Shown here one piece after another: positions 44,992 through 55,364 of a stretch of 64,000 nt of DNA (position 1 is its first letter; each line of letters begins with the position of its first letter). A program made the position numbers and the translations under genes. The DNA comes from Actinopolyspora lacussalsi subsp. righensis (lineage in GTDB: Bacteria > Actinomycetota > Actinomycetes > Mycobacteriales > Pseudonocardiaceae). The DNA lies in assembly GCF_900116555.1 (NCBI RefSeq), contig NZ_FPAT01000016.1:1-64000 (forward strand), in the 5' to 3' direction. The notes under the pieces were generated by a model. That model was not told the origin of the DNA. It ran no database searches and saw nothing but the letters and a program-made list of their open reading frames with translations.

Positions 44992-46410
44992 CTACTGGTG
45001 ATCCCCGCGAACGATGTTGCGCAGTTTCGGCAGCCGTTCCGCCAGTGTTCGTTCCTCACCGCGCCCGTTGGGCTCGTAGTAGTTCCTGCCGACCAGCGAA
45101 TCGGGCGGGTACTGCTGTTCGAGCACCCCTTCCGGGCGATCGTGCGGATAGCGGTACCCGATGGCGTTCCCCTGTCGCTCGGCACCCGCGTAGTGCCCGT
45201 CCCGCAGATGCGCGGGCACGGTTCCGGCCCTGCCGGCACGGACATCGGTCAGCGCGGCATCGATGGCCGTGATCACGGCGTTGGACTTGGGGGCGGTGGC
45301 CAGATGCACCGTGGTCTGTGCCAGCGCCAACCTGCCCTCCGGCATTCCGATGAACTGCACCGCTTGGGCGGTCGCCACGGCGCTCTGCATCGCGGTGGGA
45401 TCGGCCATGCCGACATCCTCGCTGGCGTGCACCACGAGTCTGCGTGCGATGAAACGTGGATCCTCGCCCGCCTCGATCATTCTGGCCAGGTAGTGCAGCG
45501 CGGCGTCCACGTCCGAACCACGGATGGATTTGATGAACGCGCTGGCGACATCGTAGTGCTGGTCACCGTCGCGGTCGTAGCGCACGGCCGCCTTGTCCAC
45601 CGTCGCCTCGACGGTGGCGAGGTCGATGGTGGTGGAGCCGGTGGCGGCCGCCGCTTCGGAAGCGGCCTCCAGCGCCGTCAGCGCGCGGCGCGCGTCTCCC
45701 CCTGCCAGCGCCACCAGATGCTGCTCGGCCTCCTCCTCCAGGCGGAACTCGCCGTCCAGCCCGCGCTGTTCGGTCACGGCGCGCAGCACCAGCTGACGGA
45801 CCTCCTGTTCACCGAGCGGTCGCAGCTGCAGCACCAGCGAACGCGAAAGCAACGGTGAGACCACGGAGAACGAGGGGTTCTCGGTGGTGGCGGCCACCAG
45901 CAGCACGGTCCGGTCCTCGACCGCGGACAGCAGCGCATCCTGTTGTGTCTTGGAGAAACGGTGCACCTCGTCGATGAACAGCACGGTGGCCTCACCCGAG
46001 TGCCCGAGCCTGCGCCGTGCCTCCTCGATCACCCCGCGCACCTCTTTGACACCCGCCGAGAGCGCGGACAGCGCCACGAAACGACGTCCGGTGGCCTGTG
46101 AGACCAGCCCGGCCAGTGTGGTCTTGCCGGTACCGGGTGGCCCGTGCAGCAGCACCGAGGCGGGGGCCGCCCCCTCCACGAGACGGCGCAGCGGCGCTCC
46201 GGAACCGAGGAGATGATCCTGCCCGATGACTTCGTCGAGCGTCCGGGGACGCATCCGCACCGCCAACGGCGCGTTCTCGGCGAGTCGCTGTTCGGCGCGG
46301 TCCTCGGCATCAGCACCGAACAGGCCGCCGTCCAGCAGACCGCTGTGGAACGAACCGTTGTCGAACAGACCATCAGTCACGCTCCCGACGCTACCCGCGC
46401 CGTGCGGCAC
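44992..46410 (-). CDS. rarA: Replication-associated recombination protein A (RarA/MgsA)
   Basis: RarA is a clamp-loader-like AAA+ ATPase acting at stalled forks. The 472-aa product has Walker [16 protein letters not shown], Walker [20 protein letters not shown] and sensor 1 [11 protein letters not shown]. The C-terminal MgsA domain contains [20 protein letters not shown] and [10 protein letters not shown]. The GTG at 46410 lacks a clear ribosome-binding site; another GTG ten codons in (VTDGLFDNG) is possible. An alaS-rarA proximity is also known in mycobacteria. Confidence 0.93.
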   Translation of the reverse strand: MPHGAGSVGSVTDGLFDNGSFHSGLLDGGLFGADAEDRAEQRLAENAPLAVRMRPRTLDEVIGQDHLLGSGAPLRRLVEGAAPASVLLHGPPGTGKTTLAGLVSQATGRRFVALSALSAGVKEVRGVIEEARRRLGHSGEATVLFIDEVHRFSKTQQDALLSAVEDRTVLLVAATTENPSFSVVSPLLSRSLVLQLRPLGEQEVRQLVLRAVTEQRGLDGEFRLEEEAEQHLVALAGGDARRALTALEAASEAAAATGSTTIDLATVEATVDKAAVRYDRDGDQHYDVASAFIKSIRGSDVDAALHYLARMIEAGEDPRFIARRLVVHASEDVGMADPTAMQSAVATAQAVQFIGMPEGRLALAQTTVHLATAPKSNAVITAIDAALTDVRAGRAGTVPAHLRDGHYAGAERQGNAIGYRYPHDRPEGVLEQQYPPDSLVGRNYYEPNGRGEERTLAERLPKLRNIVRGDHQ

Positions 46411-46480
46411 CGGTCGTGCGGGACGGCGCGGGACATCGCCACCTTCCAGCGGATCTCGCTGTGACTGATCCCGCTGGTAG

Positions 46481-46515
46481 CTGGTCCTCGCCGTGACAGC
46501 ACGGGCGAGGACCAG
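46481..46515 (-). terminator. Hairpin terminator after the SulP transporter gene
   Basis: A perfect 12-bp stem, CTGGTCCTCGCC and GGCGAGGACCAG, encloses an 11-nt loop, 15 nt past the SulP stop. No U-run follows on the minus strand. Confidence 0.8.
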
Positions 46516-46529
46516 TGCGCATCGAGCTG

Positions 46530-48047
46530 TCAGCGCGCGCCCGGCATGGCCAGCTCCACGGCACAGGAGTTCTTGCGCCGCTGCTCCGCCCAGTGCTCGA
46601 TGGTCTGATGACAGGCTCGGTCCAGATGCCGCAGCGGCGTCATGTCGACATGAGCGCTACTGGTGTGCGGCAGTTGCTCCAGCCTGTCCTGCAGCTGCGG
46701 CAACCGCAGGAACGTGGCGTTGCCGTGCAACCGCACCCGGGCGTGGTTCTCGTCGTGTTCGATCTCCACGGAAAGTCCGGAAACCTCCCAAGCAGTCTTG
46801 ATCACCGCGGCCGCGATGCCGGTGAGCACACCGATCAGCAGGTCGGTGGCCAGGATCGTCCCAGCGGTCAGCAGCAGGATGAACGCCTCCGAACGCTGTT
46901 CCCGGATCAAGGTGGCGACCTGGCGTACCCCGAGCAGTTTCCATCCCGCGTGCACCAACAGCGCTCCGAGGGTGGCCAGCGGAATGAAGGAGAGCAGCTG
47001 GGGAAGCAGCACCACGAACAGCAGGAGCCAGCACCCGTGCAGCACACGGGAGAGTTTGGTTCGGGCTCCCGCGTGCACGTTGGCGGTACTGCGCACGATC
47101 ACCGCGGTCATCGGCAGCGCGCCGAGCACTCCGCAGACCGCGTTCCCGGTGCCCTGCGCCACCAGCTCAGCGTTGTAGCGGGTCTTGGGACCGTCGTGCA
47201 TCCGATCCACCGCCGCCGCGCTGAACAGGCTCTCCGCGGAAGCGATCAGTGCGAAGGTCAGAATCGATCCGAGCACCGCGAAGCTGGTAACCGCGCCGAG
47301 GTCACCGGGGGTGGTGACATTGATGGTTTCCAGCAGCGAACCGACCCGGATCGTCTCCAGCGGAAGCCCGAACGCGTAGGTGAGCGCCGACGCGACGGTG
47401 ACTCCCACCAACGGTGCGGGAACGGTCCGGAGGCGTTGGGGCAATCGACCCCACAGCACCATGGTGAGCAGCGTCACCACCGCGATGGCGACCCCGGCCC
47501 GTCCCGCGGGGGTGGTGAACACGGCCCGGAACAGTTCGGGCAGCCCGGCGAACTTCGCACCGGTGTGCGAGGGCTGGTCCAGCCCTCCGATGGGATAGAT
47601 CTGGCCGAGGATCAGTACGAGCCCGATCCCGGCCAGCAGTCCCTGCACCACTGAGGGCGAGATCGCGCGGAACCAGGTACCGATTCCGGTCATCCCCATC
47701 GCGATCTGCAGCAGGCCCGCTCCGAGCACGACCACACCCAACATGGCGAGACCGTGATCGGCGATCGTGGAGGCGACCAGCACGGTCAGACCTGCCGCGG
47801 GTCCGCTGACCTGCATGGTGCTGCCCGGCATGCAGCCGACGACGATGCCGCCGACGATGCCGGTGACGATGCCCAGTTCGGCGGGCACGCCGGAGGCGAC
47901 GGCGATGCCCACGCACAGTGGTAACGCCACCAGGAAGACCACGAGCGAAGCACCCAGGTCGAAGCCGAACACCGACCTGTTCCGGCGGATGTGTTCGCCG
48001 AGAGAGCCCGACCGGGTGGGCCGGGGCGATTCGAGTTGTGTCGTCAC
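46530..48047 (-). CDS. SulP-family anion transporter with STAS domain
   Basis: The 505-aa product is an inner-membrane anion transporter (sulfate, bicarbonate or similar). It has the SulP segment [60 protein letters not shown], and about eleven hydrophobic stretches. A C-terminal STAS domain runs from about residue 425 ([37 protein letters not shown]). No carbonic anhydrase is fused or adjacent, so the ion is not resolved. It is monocistronic, with a terminator just after it. Confidence 0.9.
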   Translation of the reverse strand: MTTQLESPRPTRSGSLGEHIRRNRSVFGFDLGASLVVFLVALPLCVGIAVASGVPAELGIVTGIVGGIVVGCMPGSTMQVSGPAAGLTVLVASTIADHGLAMLGVVVLGAGLLQIAMGMTGIGTWFRAISPSVVQGLLAGIGLVLILGQIYPIGGLDQPSHTGAKFAGLPELFRAVFTTPAGRAGVAIAVVTLLTMVLWGRLPQRLRTVPAPLVGVTVASALTYAFGLPLETIRVGSLLETINVTTPGDLGAVTSFAVLGSILTFALIASAESLFSAAAVDRMHDGPKTRYNAELVAQGTGNAVCGVLGALPMTAVIVRSTANVHAGARTKLSRVLHGCWLLLFVVLLPQLLSFIPLATLGALLVHAGWKLLGVRQVATLIREQRSEAFILLLTAGTILATDLLIGVLTGIAAAVIKTAWEVSGLSVEIEHDENHARVRLHGNATFLRLPQLQDRLEQLPHTSSAHVDMTPLRHLDRACHQTIEHWAEQRRKNSCAVELAMPGAR

Positions 48048-48487
48048 GATTCACTCCGTGAGGGTCGACAGGCCCGTGTCCGCGATCGGACACACGTGGG
48101 CCCGCAGGGGCGTCGGTCGAAATGTGTCGCTGGTACGAGTGGGAATCCGTTCCGGAAGCCCCGGTCGGGTATTCGGACTACTCGATCGGCTCGCCGTCCG
48201 TACCGCTGCTGGTTTCCCCGAACCACGCTCCCCCGGAGTGGAGAACGCTCGAAAGAACCGTGTCTCGGACGGCTTCTCGGAATGGATTTCCAACGGACTC
48301 GCGTCGATGCGAGATGAATTCGGCGAGGATGCCCGCGAGCGTTGTGCCCTGTGGACTGGAAGGTTCTACAGCTCGGCCCGGTAGTCGAACCGAACGTGGA
48401 CCCGACTCCAACCGCCGCTGCCGCGAAGACGAGGCGAGGGACCTCGCGAGCAGCGCAGGTCCCCGTCGAACCGAATCGGCCGACGAA
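48048..48487. other. Intergenic region upstream of the SulP transporter
   Basis: No gene is well supported in these 440 nt. A 77-codon minus-strand frame (48178-48411) is open but has mixed third-position composition and no ribosome-binding site. The SulP promoter should lie here, but no clear boxes were seen. Confidence 0.35.
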
Positions 48488-48880
48488 TCACCTGCGGTAT
48501 ACCTGAAGTCTCGCCTGGGAATGGGCTGATCTGCACTTCACAGTCGAGTCGACCGCATTGCGAATGTTTCTCGCGTCTTCCGCGGTGTCGAAGCGCTGTC
48601 TGGCGGGGAGAGCCGTGCGGTTCCGTCTGCTGCACGTCCGCTCGGTGCGCCGCCCGATCCTTCTGCCCAATTCGGCCATGCTGGGGCGCTTGCGGAGTTT
48701 CTCGCTCTCGCAAGGAGCACTCTGCTCGGTTTTGTACTCCCCCGAGGCGACCCTGCCGACGTGCGCCACGGCGCCGGCGGCGTGCAGCGGGGAAAGCACG
48801 ATGAGGACCACAGCGAACAGCAGGAACAACGCCGCACGCAGCGCCGAATTCATCCCGGCTTTCACTGTCACCCCCGACAC
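48488..48880 (-). CDS. Small secreted or membrane-anchored protein, unknown
   Basis: The 130-aa product has a strong N-terminal hydrophobic segment (LRAALFLLFAVVLIVLSPLH) ending AAGAVAHV, which could be a signal peptide or anchor. The rest is short and basic, rich in Arg, with two Cys (PCESEKL, TCSRRN). The GTG at 48880 has GGAGGT four bases upstream, a strong ribosome-binding site that supports a real gene; codon choice is also GC-rich at third positions. An internal ATG nine codons in is possible. I do not recognise a family. It lies alone in an otherwise gene-poor 1.3-kb stretch. Confidence 0.65.
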   Translation of the reverse strand: MSGVTVKAGMNSALRAALFLLFAVVLIVLSPLHAAGAVAHVGRVASGEYKTEQSAPCESEKLRKRPSMAELGRRIGRRTERTCSRRNRTALPARQRFDTAEDARNIRNAVDSTVKCRSAHSQARLQVYRR

Positions 48881-49348
48881 TGCTACCTCCGACTACCGAC
48901 CGGACGTATCGACCCGCCATCCGACGCGGACATTTCCGATACTACCCGAGAAATGTGTACTCGGAGTAAACCAAAAGTAACCCGAAAAGGTGGAAAAACA
49001 CGGCAGGAGACAACGATCGCACCAAACACGAAAATTTGCTCAGGTCAGCGCGATGACAGAAAAATCAATACCACCTTCGGGTGTAAGTTATCACACAGCG
49101 CACAAGCGAGTGCTTCTCAGAGAATAGGAATACCCGAAAAGAGGATATCCCCGGCGGGCTTCCCGCTCGGTATGGAAGCGAGGCACCGGGGAACGATTCT
49201 CCAGGGACGATTCCCCGCTGGAAACGGACGAGGTGGCGAGCACGAGGCCATCGGTACGGCCGGCTCCCGTTCGGAACCGGTCCCGGACAAGGGGCCTCCC
49301 ATCCGTGACGGACGAAAACGCGGCCGCTCGCCGCGTGAGTGGTCACGC
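48881..49348. other. AT-richer intergenic segment
   Basis: The 468 nt hold a markedly AT-richer block (about 48940-49110, with runs such as GAAAAATCAATA) against the GC-rich background. No gene, tRNA or repeat was found. A plus or minus reading frame across it has poor composition. It may be a relic of transferred DNA or a promoter-rich zone for the small secreted protein. Confidence 0.4.
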
Positions 49349-50554
49349 TCAGCGAAAGGCCGGGTACGGCCGCAGCTCCAGCGCTCCGGAACCGAATCGT
49401 TCCACCAGCGCCTGGACCATTCGTTCCGCGTAGGAGGCGATATCCGGCATATCGTTGGCCTCGGCGTCCTTGCCCAAGCGCTGCCAGCGATCAGCGAGAG
49501 CGGTGCTTCGACGCGGCGAGGGCATGTGGGCGTCGATGGGACCGTCCAACTGCCCGTCCCGCGGTAGGAACCACCAGGTCGACACCCAGACCCAGAGCAG
49601 CTGCGCGTCCAGCAGACGGGGCATCAGCACGGCGTCGTCGTCCAGGTCCGACCACACCTCGACGATCTCCGAACGCCAGGTGGCGAGCATGTTGTCCACC
49701 AACCCCGCGGGCATGGCGTAGGAACACCACGAGGATGGGAACGGGAATTGCAGGTAGGCGGCATCCAGCGCGATGTCACGGACACACGCCCACTCGAAGT
49801 CCAGAAACCGCACTCCGTTGCCCGTCACCAGACTGTTGTCCGGGCAGATGTCGGAGGGGCTGAAGGAACGGTACTTGGTCGAGCCCAACAGCCCGGCGGC
49901 GGAATCGAGCCGTGCTCGCACCTGCTCGGGCAACGAGAGATCCAGAGTACTGGCCAGCAGTTCGGGAAGCTCCCGCAACGAGCGCCGGATGTCATCGGCG
50001 ACCGGATCGGTCCACGACTCGAGCCCGAGCCTGCGCATCAGGGCGTCGAAGTCGGCCTCCCTGCCCGCCATCGAGGTGTGCAGTCTGCCCAGCGCACGTG
50101 CCCAGGCCAACAACGAGCGCTCGGCGGCGCGCGGATCGTCGGCGAACAACACATCGGCCAGGTTCGCGCCACGGCCGAGGTCCTCCAGAACCAACAGTCG
50201 CTTCTCGGTGTCCTGGGCGATCAGTTCCGGACCGACGCGCAGTTCCGGTGGAAGCGCGGTGGCCAGCTGACAGCTCGCCGCCTCGTGGGCGAACGGATCC
50301 GAATGGCCCTTGCCGGGAACCGTTCCGTAATGCTTGATCACGAGTGTGCGCGGCAACTCGAACGGTGTCTCGGCGACACGAACCCGCATCACGACAGACC
50401 GGCCACTACCGCCCAGATCCTCCGGGTCGGCAAGCCGGACGGGTGCCCCCATTCTCCGGGTGAGCACGGTCTCGGCAGTACCGAGCGTATCGGTAACCTC
50501 CGCACTCGCGGGCACACGAACCTCCGGCGGACCGGTGGTGATTTCCACGCTCAT
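49349..50554 (-). CDS. Aminoglycoside-phosphotransferase-fold protein
   Basis: The 401-aa product has a kinase-like APH fold: a nucleotide Lys in LVIKHYG (Lys74), Glu91 in AHEAASC, LVLEDLG as hinge, a catalytic-loop segment SFSPSDICPDN (residues 230-240) and the metal motif LDFEW (Asp252). The usual HGDxxxxN loop is altered: the His is replaced, although Asp and Asn are kept. It could be an active small-molecule kinase or a degenerate one. Its substrate is unknown, and resistance should not be assumed. No operon partner is adjacent. Confidence 0.8.
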   Translation of the reverse strand: MSVEITTGPPEVRVPASAEVTDTLGTAETVLTRRMGAPVRLADPEDLGGSGRSVVMRVRVAETPFELPRTLVIKHYGTVPGKGHSDPFAHEAASCQLATALPPELRVGPELIAQDTEKRLLVLEDLGRGANLADVLFADDPRAAERSLLAWARALGRLHTSMAGREADFDALMRRLGLESWTDPVADDIRRSLRELPELLASTLDLSLPEQVRARLDSAAGLLGSTKYRSFSPSDICPDNSLVTGNGVRFLDFEWACVRDIALDAAYLQFPFPSSWCSYAMPAGLVDNMLATWRSEIVEVWSDLDDDAVLMPRLLDAQLLWVWVSTWWFLPRDGQLDGPIDAHMPSPRRSTALADRWQRLGKDAEANDMPDIASYAERMVQALVERFGSGALELRPYPAFR

Positions 50555-51199
50555 CGTCTCCAGACCCTACCGCCACCACCCGCTGCTCCACGGGCCTGAC
50601 CGGTTAAGTTACACCCGACTCGGGTAACGGCCTTGCGTACCGACGGTACCCACAAGAACACCACCCTCAACGGTTACGCGGCCGCCGAGCGCTCGGCAAC
50701 CCTTGCCACCGAGGTGAACTACCCGTTCCGACGACGAATCAATCACCACGGTGGTTGCACGATGTTCTCCACTCGTTACTGCCCGGCGCGCTACCTGCCG
50801 TCCGCTCGTGGGCAGCAGGACGGAGACCGACCACAGGCGGATCCGTAAGACGAATACACCCCGAAAGACGAAAGCACTCCGAACGGTGAACGGGCGGTAG
50901 TCCGCCACCGAGCGTAGACGGGCACCACGGGAGACGTAACGATTTTTCACGCGATCGGAGCGTCGGCTGACGCTGTGAAACCGCCCGGGCCGGGGAGTTC
51001 TTCCCCGACGTCACGGTGCAGGGGAGAACATCTTCCGTGGCCGGAAAGCCGAATGAGACCGTGCTCACCCCGAGCTCGACTGATCGTGTTCCAAGCGGGG
51101 TGACACGAAACGACTCACCGCTACGACCATGCACTCAGGGTAGCAACAGGCGGCCACACAGATCAACACTCCACGACCGCGTGGGCGGGCTCACCGGAG
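50555..51199. other. Intergenic region between the APH-fold gene and aspS
   Basis: These 645 nt contain no supported gene. A 113-codon minus-strand frame (50609-50950) has no ribosome-binding site and no recognisable domain. No tRNA cloverleaf or repeat was found. It holds the promoter of the APH-fold gene and the 3' end of the aspS transcript. Confidence 0.4.
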
Positions 51200-53005
51200 T
51201 CAGGAGCTTCGCGAGCCCGCTGCCTGGTCGGCTTCCCCGGCGCCACGACGGGCGGGTTTGGCGTCCACCCCGGCCTCCTTGCGCTGTTCCGCGGTGATCG
51301 GCGCGGGTGCCCCGGTGAGCGGGTCGAACCCGCCGCCGCTCTTCGGGAAGGCGATGACGTCACGCAGCGATTCCGCGCCGCTCAGCAGCATGCAGATGCG
51401 GTCCCAACCGAAGGCCACACCACCGTGCGGCGGCGGACCGTACCGGAATGCCTCCAGCAGGAAGCCGAACTTCTCGTCGGCCTCCTCCTTGGAGATCCCG
51501 AGCACGTCGAACACCCGCTGTTGCATCTCCCAGCGATGGATACGGACGGAACCACCGCCGATCTCGTTACCGTTGCACACGAGATCGTAGGCGCTGGCCA
51601 GAGCCTTCTCCGGGTTCTGCTCGAAGCTGTCGGACCACTCCGGTACCGGCGCGGTGAAGGGGTGGTGCACAGCGGTGTAGCGACCAGCACCGACGGCGAC
51701 GTCGTCGCTGTCGGCGACGGACTCGAACATGGGGGCGTCGACGATCCACACGAACGACCAGGCGTCGTGATCGACGAGTCCGCAGTTCTCGGCGATCTCC
51801 AGCCGGACCGCGCCGAGCAGCGCACGCGAGGGAGCGGGCTGCCCGGCCGCGAAGAACACGCAGTCGCCGGGAGAAGCGCCGACTGCCTTGGCCAGCCCGT
51901 CACGCTCCTGCTCGGAGAGGTTCTTTGCCACCGGACCGGACAGCGTGCCGTCGGCACCGATCAGCACGTAGGCCAGCCCCTTCGCGCCGCGCTGCTTGGC
52001 CCACTCCTGCCAGGCATCCAGCTGCCTGCGGGGCTGGTCGGCACCACCCGGCATGACCACGGCGCCGACGTAGGGAGCCTGGAACACCCGGAAGGGGGTG
52101 TCGCGGAAGTAGTCGGTCAGCTCGGTCAACTCGACACCGAACCGCAGGTCCGGTTTGTCCGTCCCATAGCGCGCCATCGCCTCGGCGTAGGGCAACCGGG
52201 GGATCGGAGCGGGAATCTCGTGGTCGGCCAGTTCGCGCCACAGCGCACGGATCACCCGCTCGCTGATGTCGATGACGTCTTCGGCGTCGACGAAGCTCAT
52301 CTCGATGTCGAGCTGGGTGAACTCCGGCTGGCGATCGGCGCGGAAGTCCTCGTCGCGGTAGCAGCGGGCGATCTGGAAGTAACGCTCCAGACCACCGACC
52401 ATCAACAGCTGCTTGAACAGCTGCGGCGACTGCGGCAACGCGTACCAGCTGCCGGGCTGCAGCCGCGCCGGGATGAGGAAGTCACGGGCGCCCTCCGGAG
52501 TGGAGCGCGTCATCGTGGGGGTCTCCACCTCGACGAACTCGCGACCGTGCAGCACCTCACGCGCGATGCGGTTGGCCTCGCTGCGCATCCTGATCACCTT
52601 AGCGGGCCCGGAACGGCGCAGATCCAGGTAGCGGTGCCGCAGCCGAACGTCCTCGCCCACGTCGAGATGCTCGTCCACCGGGAAGGGCAGCGGAGCCGAT
52701 TCGGAGAGGACTTCGAGGTCGGTGGCGGTCACCTCGATGGCGCCCGTCGCGATCTCCGGGTTCTCGTTGCCCTCCGGCCGGGGCGAGATCTCCCCGGTGA
52801 CGCGGACGCAGAACTCGGCGCGCAACCGGTGGGCGCGCTCTGCCATCTCTCCCTCGCGGAAGACCACCTGAGCAACTCCCGAGGCATCACGCAGATCGAT
52901 GAAGATCACTCCACCGTGATCACGGCGACGCGCCACCCATCCGGCGAGGGTGACGGACTGCCCGGCTTGGTCGGCACGGAGCGAGCCGGCCTCGTGCGTG
53001 CGCAT
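51200..53005 (-). CDS. aspS: Aspartyl-tRNA synthetase
   Basis: AspRS charges tRNA with aspartate. The 601-aa product has an OB-fold anticodon-binding domain ([20 protein letters not shown]), class II motif 1 ([20 protein letters not shown]), motif 2 ([20 protein letters not shown]), a bacterial GAD insert, and motif 3 ([15 protein letters not shown]). The C-terminal tail is short and Ala/Gly-rich. The ATG at 53005 is taken, with AAGGAG 11 bases upstream; a GTG directly before it at 53008 is equally possible. Confidence 0.96.
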   Translation of the reverse strand: MRTHEAGSLRADQAGQSVTLAGWVARRRDHGGVIFIDLRDASGVAQVVFREGEMAERAHRLRAEFCVRVTGEISPRPEGNENPEIATGAIEVTATDLEVLSESAPLPFPVDEHLDVGEDVRLRHRYLDLRRSGPAKVIRMRSEANRIAREVLHGREFVEVETPTMTRSTPEGARDFLIPARLQPGSWYALPQSPQLFKQLLMVGGLERYFQIARCYRDEDFRADRQPEFTQLDIEMSFVDAEDVIDISERVIRALWRELADHEIPAPIPRLPYAEAMARYGTDKPDLRFGVELTELTDYFRDTPFRVFQAPYVGAVVMPGGADQPRRQLDAWQEWAKQRGAKGLAYVLIGADGTLSGPVAKNLSEQERDGLAKAVGASPGDCVFFAAGQPAPSRALLGAVRLEIAENCGLVDHDAWSFVWIVDAPMFESVADSDDVAVGAGRYTAVHHPFTAPVPEWSDSFEQNPEKALASAYDLVCNGNEIGGGSVRIHRWEMQQRVFDVLGISKEEADEKFGFLLEAFRYGPPPHGGVAFGWDRICMLLSGAESLRDVIAFPKSGGGFDPLTGAPAPITAEQRKEAGVDAKPARRGAGEADQAAGSRSS

Positions 53006-53294
53006 CACGGCTGCTGATCTCCTTAGGGTGTGAAACGGGTGGTCGTCCGGAGCAGGACCACTCCAGGTTAGCCAACGGCGGCCGTCGACCGTGCACCAGG
53101 TTTCGGGCCGCCACCGACGGCACGGTCCGGCGAGGCGCACCCGAACACCACAACGAGCGAGACGGGACGAGGAATTCGGCGGTCATCTCCCGCACGGCGC
53201 GAACCGCGTTCCCGGCGACACCGCGGAAAACGTCACCGCCGCGACCGAATCGGTAACGTTCATCCCCGGAGGACGTCGAATTCCCGCAATCTCG

Positions 53295-53317
53295 TTGCAC
53301 GGACGTGATCAGTGCAA
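53295..53317 (+). promoter_or_regulatory. Inverted repeat in the promoter of the helix-turn-helix regulator
   Basis: TTGCAC (53295-53300) and GTGCAA (53312-53317) are perfect 6-bp arms 11 bp apart. The left arm also serves as a -35-like box, with TTAGCG 17 bp later. The overlap suggests an operator, perhaps for autoregulation. The rest of the 53006-53357 gap shows nothing else. Confidence 0.45.
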
Positions 53318-53357
53318 TTAGCGTTCCGCGGGAGGTCAGCAAGCACGAGGAGTGGTA

Positions 53358-54428
53358 ATGGTCGTCCCCCGTACCCGAACACCCTCCACAGCGTCCCCGT
53401 TAACCGGACACGAGCACCGACAACTGTCCCCCGAATTGTCCAAGCTGCTGCGGACCGGCCCGTTCGACGTCGCGCTGCGAGCCGCGATCCGTTCGAGCAG
53501 ACTCAGCCTGGAGCGCATTCAGCATCGACTGCGTGCCAGAGGCACGCCGGTGAGCATCACCGCGCTGAGTTACTGGCAATCCGGACGTCGCAGGCCGGAA
53601 CGACCGGACTCGCTGGTGGCACTGCGCGAGCTGGAGGACGTGCTCGGTGTACCGGACGGCGCGCTGTCGACGCTGTTGGGACCACCGAAGCCGAGGGGCC
53701 GCAACCGGGAGGAACCCTCGGCGCCGACGCTGGCCACGCTCTGGTCCGACAACGCCTCGGCCGCCGGTCTGCTCAGCAGACTGGACACCAGCGCGGACGG
53801 TCACCTGACACGGCTGAGCCAGCACGACGTGCTCGAGATCGACTCAGCCGGCAAGCAACGGAGTCTGCGGGTACGACAGCTGGTCCAGGCGGAGCGCAAC
53901 GGGGTGGATCGTTGGGTGACCGTCTTCGACAACGCGGGCAGCGGCGTGGCGCCGCCCAACATCAACGCCTCGCACGGCTGCACCCTCGGTCAAACGCTCT
54001 CGGACCACCGCAACGGGGTGGTCGCGGCGGAACTGCTGTTCGACCACTGCCTCGAGAAGGGCGAGACCGCGCTGCTGGAGTACGAGATCACCCACGGCCC
54101 GAACGGCCTGGTGGGGACCGAACAGGACCACACTTATTCGCGCAGGTTCCGGCTCCCCGTGCGGGAGTACTTGGTGGAGCTGTGGTTCGACCCGGACAAT
54201 CCACCCGCACACTGCGAGAGTTTCACCGCCCGGCCGGACGGTTCGGAGCTGGGGACCGCCAAGCCGATGTCGATCGATCCGCGCGGACGTACCCATGCCG
54301 TGGCACTGGACTTCGGTCTCGGCGCGTTCTGCGTGAGATGGCAACCCGTTCAGCCGACGCCGAGACCCAACGGGGTTCCCGGTCTCGCGAGCCGACCCCC
54401 CGCGGCGCTGGCACAACGACTCAGATGA
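53358..54428 (+). CDS. Helix-turn-helix transcriptional regulator with unknown C-terminal domain
   Basis: The 356-aa product has an N-terminal XRE-like domain in about residues 30-95: FDVALRAAIRSSRLSLERIQ and TPVSITALSYWQSGRRRPER. The last 220 residues form a beta-rich domain (VTVFDNAGSGVAPPN, ALLEYEITHGPNGLV, VELWFDPDNPPAHCESFTA) that I do not recognise. Proteins of this size and layout occur in Pseudonocardiaceae. The ATG at 53358 has GAGGAG five bases upstream; the GTG at 53352 overlaps that site. It stands alone and diverges from aspS. Confidence 0.75.
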   Translation: MVVPRTRTPSTASPLTGHEHRQLSPELSKLLRTGPFDVALRAAIRSSRLSLERIQHRLRARGTPVSITALSYWQSGRRRPERPDSLVALRELEDVLGVPDGALSTLLGPPKPRGRNREEPSAPTLATLWSDNASAAGLLSRLDTSADGHLTRLSQHDVLEIDSAGKQRSLRVRQLVQAERNGVDRWVTVFDNAGSGVAPPNINASHGCTLGQTLSDHRNGVVAAELLFDHCLEKGETALLEYEITHGPNGLVGTEQDHTYSRRFRLPVREYLVELWFDPDNPPAHCESFTARPDGSELGTAKPMSIDPRGRTHAVALDFGLGAFCVRWQPVQPTPRPNGVPGLASRPPAALAQRLR

Positions 54429-54566
54429 GGCGCGTAACACGCTCACGCGGCGGAGCTCCGAGTTCGTGTCGGCGATACGCTGGGCTTCCCGGCCAGAACC
54501 GCCGGGAGGCCCAGCCGAGCGGCTCGCTCCGGAAAGAAGTCGAAGAAGTCCAGCTACCGGGTTCGA

Positions 54567-55364
54567 TTATCGAGTTCCGCGTTCGGAACGGCGACCGGAC
54601 TCGTCCGCACCGTCCTCCAGCACGAACTGGACGGCACGATTGAGTTCGGCCGAGGGTTCGAGCCCGAACTCGTTGACCATCTCCGAACGGATCCTCCGAA
54701 ACAGCGCGGCCGCCTCGGCACGACGTCCGGTCCTGCCGAGCGCGATGATCAACTGTTCGAACAGTCGCTCCCGGTAGGGATACTGCGCCGTCAGCGCCTT
54801 CAGACGACCGATCACCCAGTCGTAGTGACCACGTTCCAGGTTGAGTTCGACGAACTCCTCCAGAGCCAGTACATAGTGCTCCTCGGCCTGCACGGCGGCG
54901 GCGTAGAGACGTTCGCCGCGTTGTCTGACCTCGGCCAAGGCAGGGCCCCGCCAGAGCTCGATCGCCTGCTGCAGCATGTCCGTGGCTGCCGACGGGTCGG
55001 CCTCGGCGATCTGGCGTGCGGTGAGTCGTAACGTCTCGAACACCTCCAGGTCGAGTTCGCCCTGTTCGAGGCGCAGTGCGTAGCCGAGATCGCTGGTGGA
55101 CAACCGGCAGGCTCCGTTTCCCGCACCGAAGCAACGGTCCATATCGCGGCGCAGCCGCGCGATGTGTGCTTGCAGCGCGTTCGTCTCTCCCCTCGGCGGA
55201 CCGTCGGGCCAGAGCTGTTCGACGAGTTGCTCACGAGGAACCACCTGCCCGGAGCTGAGCAGCAACACCGCCAGTACGGTTCTTCGCTGCAGTCCGGGAA
55301 CCTCCGTCGGCCGATTATCATCGTCGTACATCCGTACCCGCCCGAGGACTCGGAATCGGATCAT
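54567..55364 (-). CDS. SARP-family regulator 1 (small AfsR/DnrI/RedD type)
   Basis: SARPs activate secondary-metabolite genes. The 265-aa product has the OmpR-like winged helix (residues 1-95: FRVLGRVRMYD, RRTVLAVLLLSSGQVVPREQ, LVEQLWPDGPPRGETNALQA) and a bacterial transcriptional activation domain (ELDLEVFETLRLTARQIA, YPYRERLFEQLIIALGRTGR). The ATG at 55364 has GGAG upstream; the longer frame is not used. It aligns over its full length with the SARP at 57083-57877. No biosynthetic cluster is in the window, so its target is not evident. Confidence 0.9.
   Translation of the reverse strand: MIRFRVLGRVRMYDDDNRPTEVPGLQRRTVLAVLLLSSGQVVPREQLVEQLWPDGPPRGETNALQAHIARLRRDMDRCFGAGNGACRLSTSDLGYALRLEQGELDLEVFETLRLTARQIAEADPSAATDMLQQAIELWRGPALAEVRQRGERLYAAAVQAEEHYVLALEEFVELNLERGHYDWVIGRLKALTAQYPYRERLFEQLIIALGRTGRRAEAAALFRRIRSEMVNEFGLEPSAELNRAVQFVLEDGADESGRRSERGTR

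Noticed and set aside
48178-48411. 77-codon minus-strand frame upstream of the SulP gene
   Set aside because: Mixed third-position composition, no ribosome-binding site and no recognisable motif.
50609-50950. 113-codon minus-strand frame between the APH-fold gene and aspS
   Set aside because: No ribosome-binding site, no domain and no conserved context.
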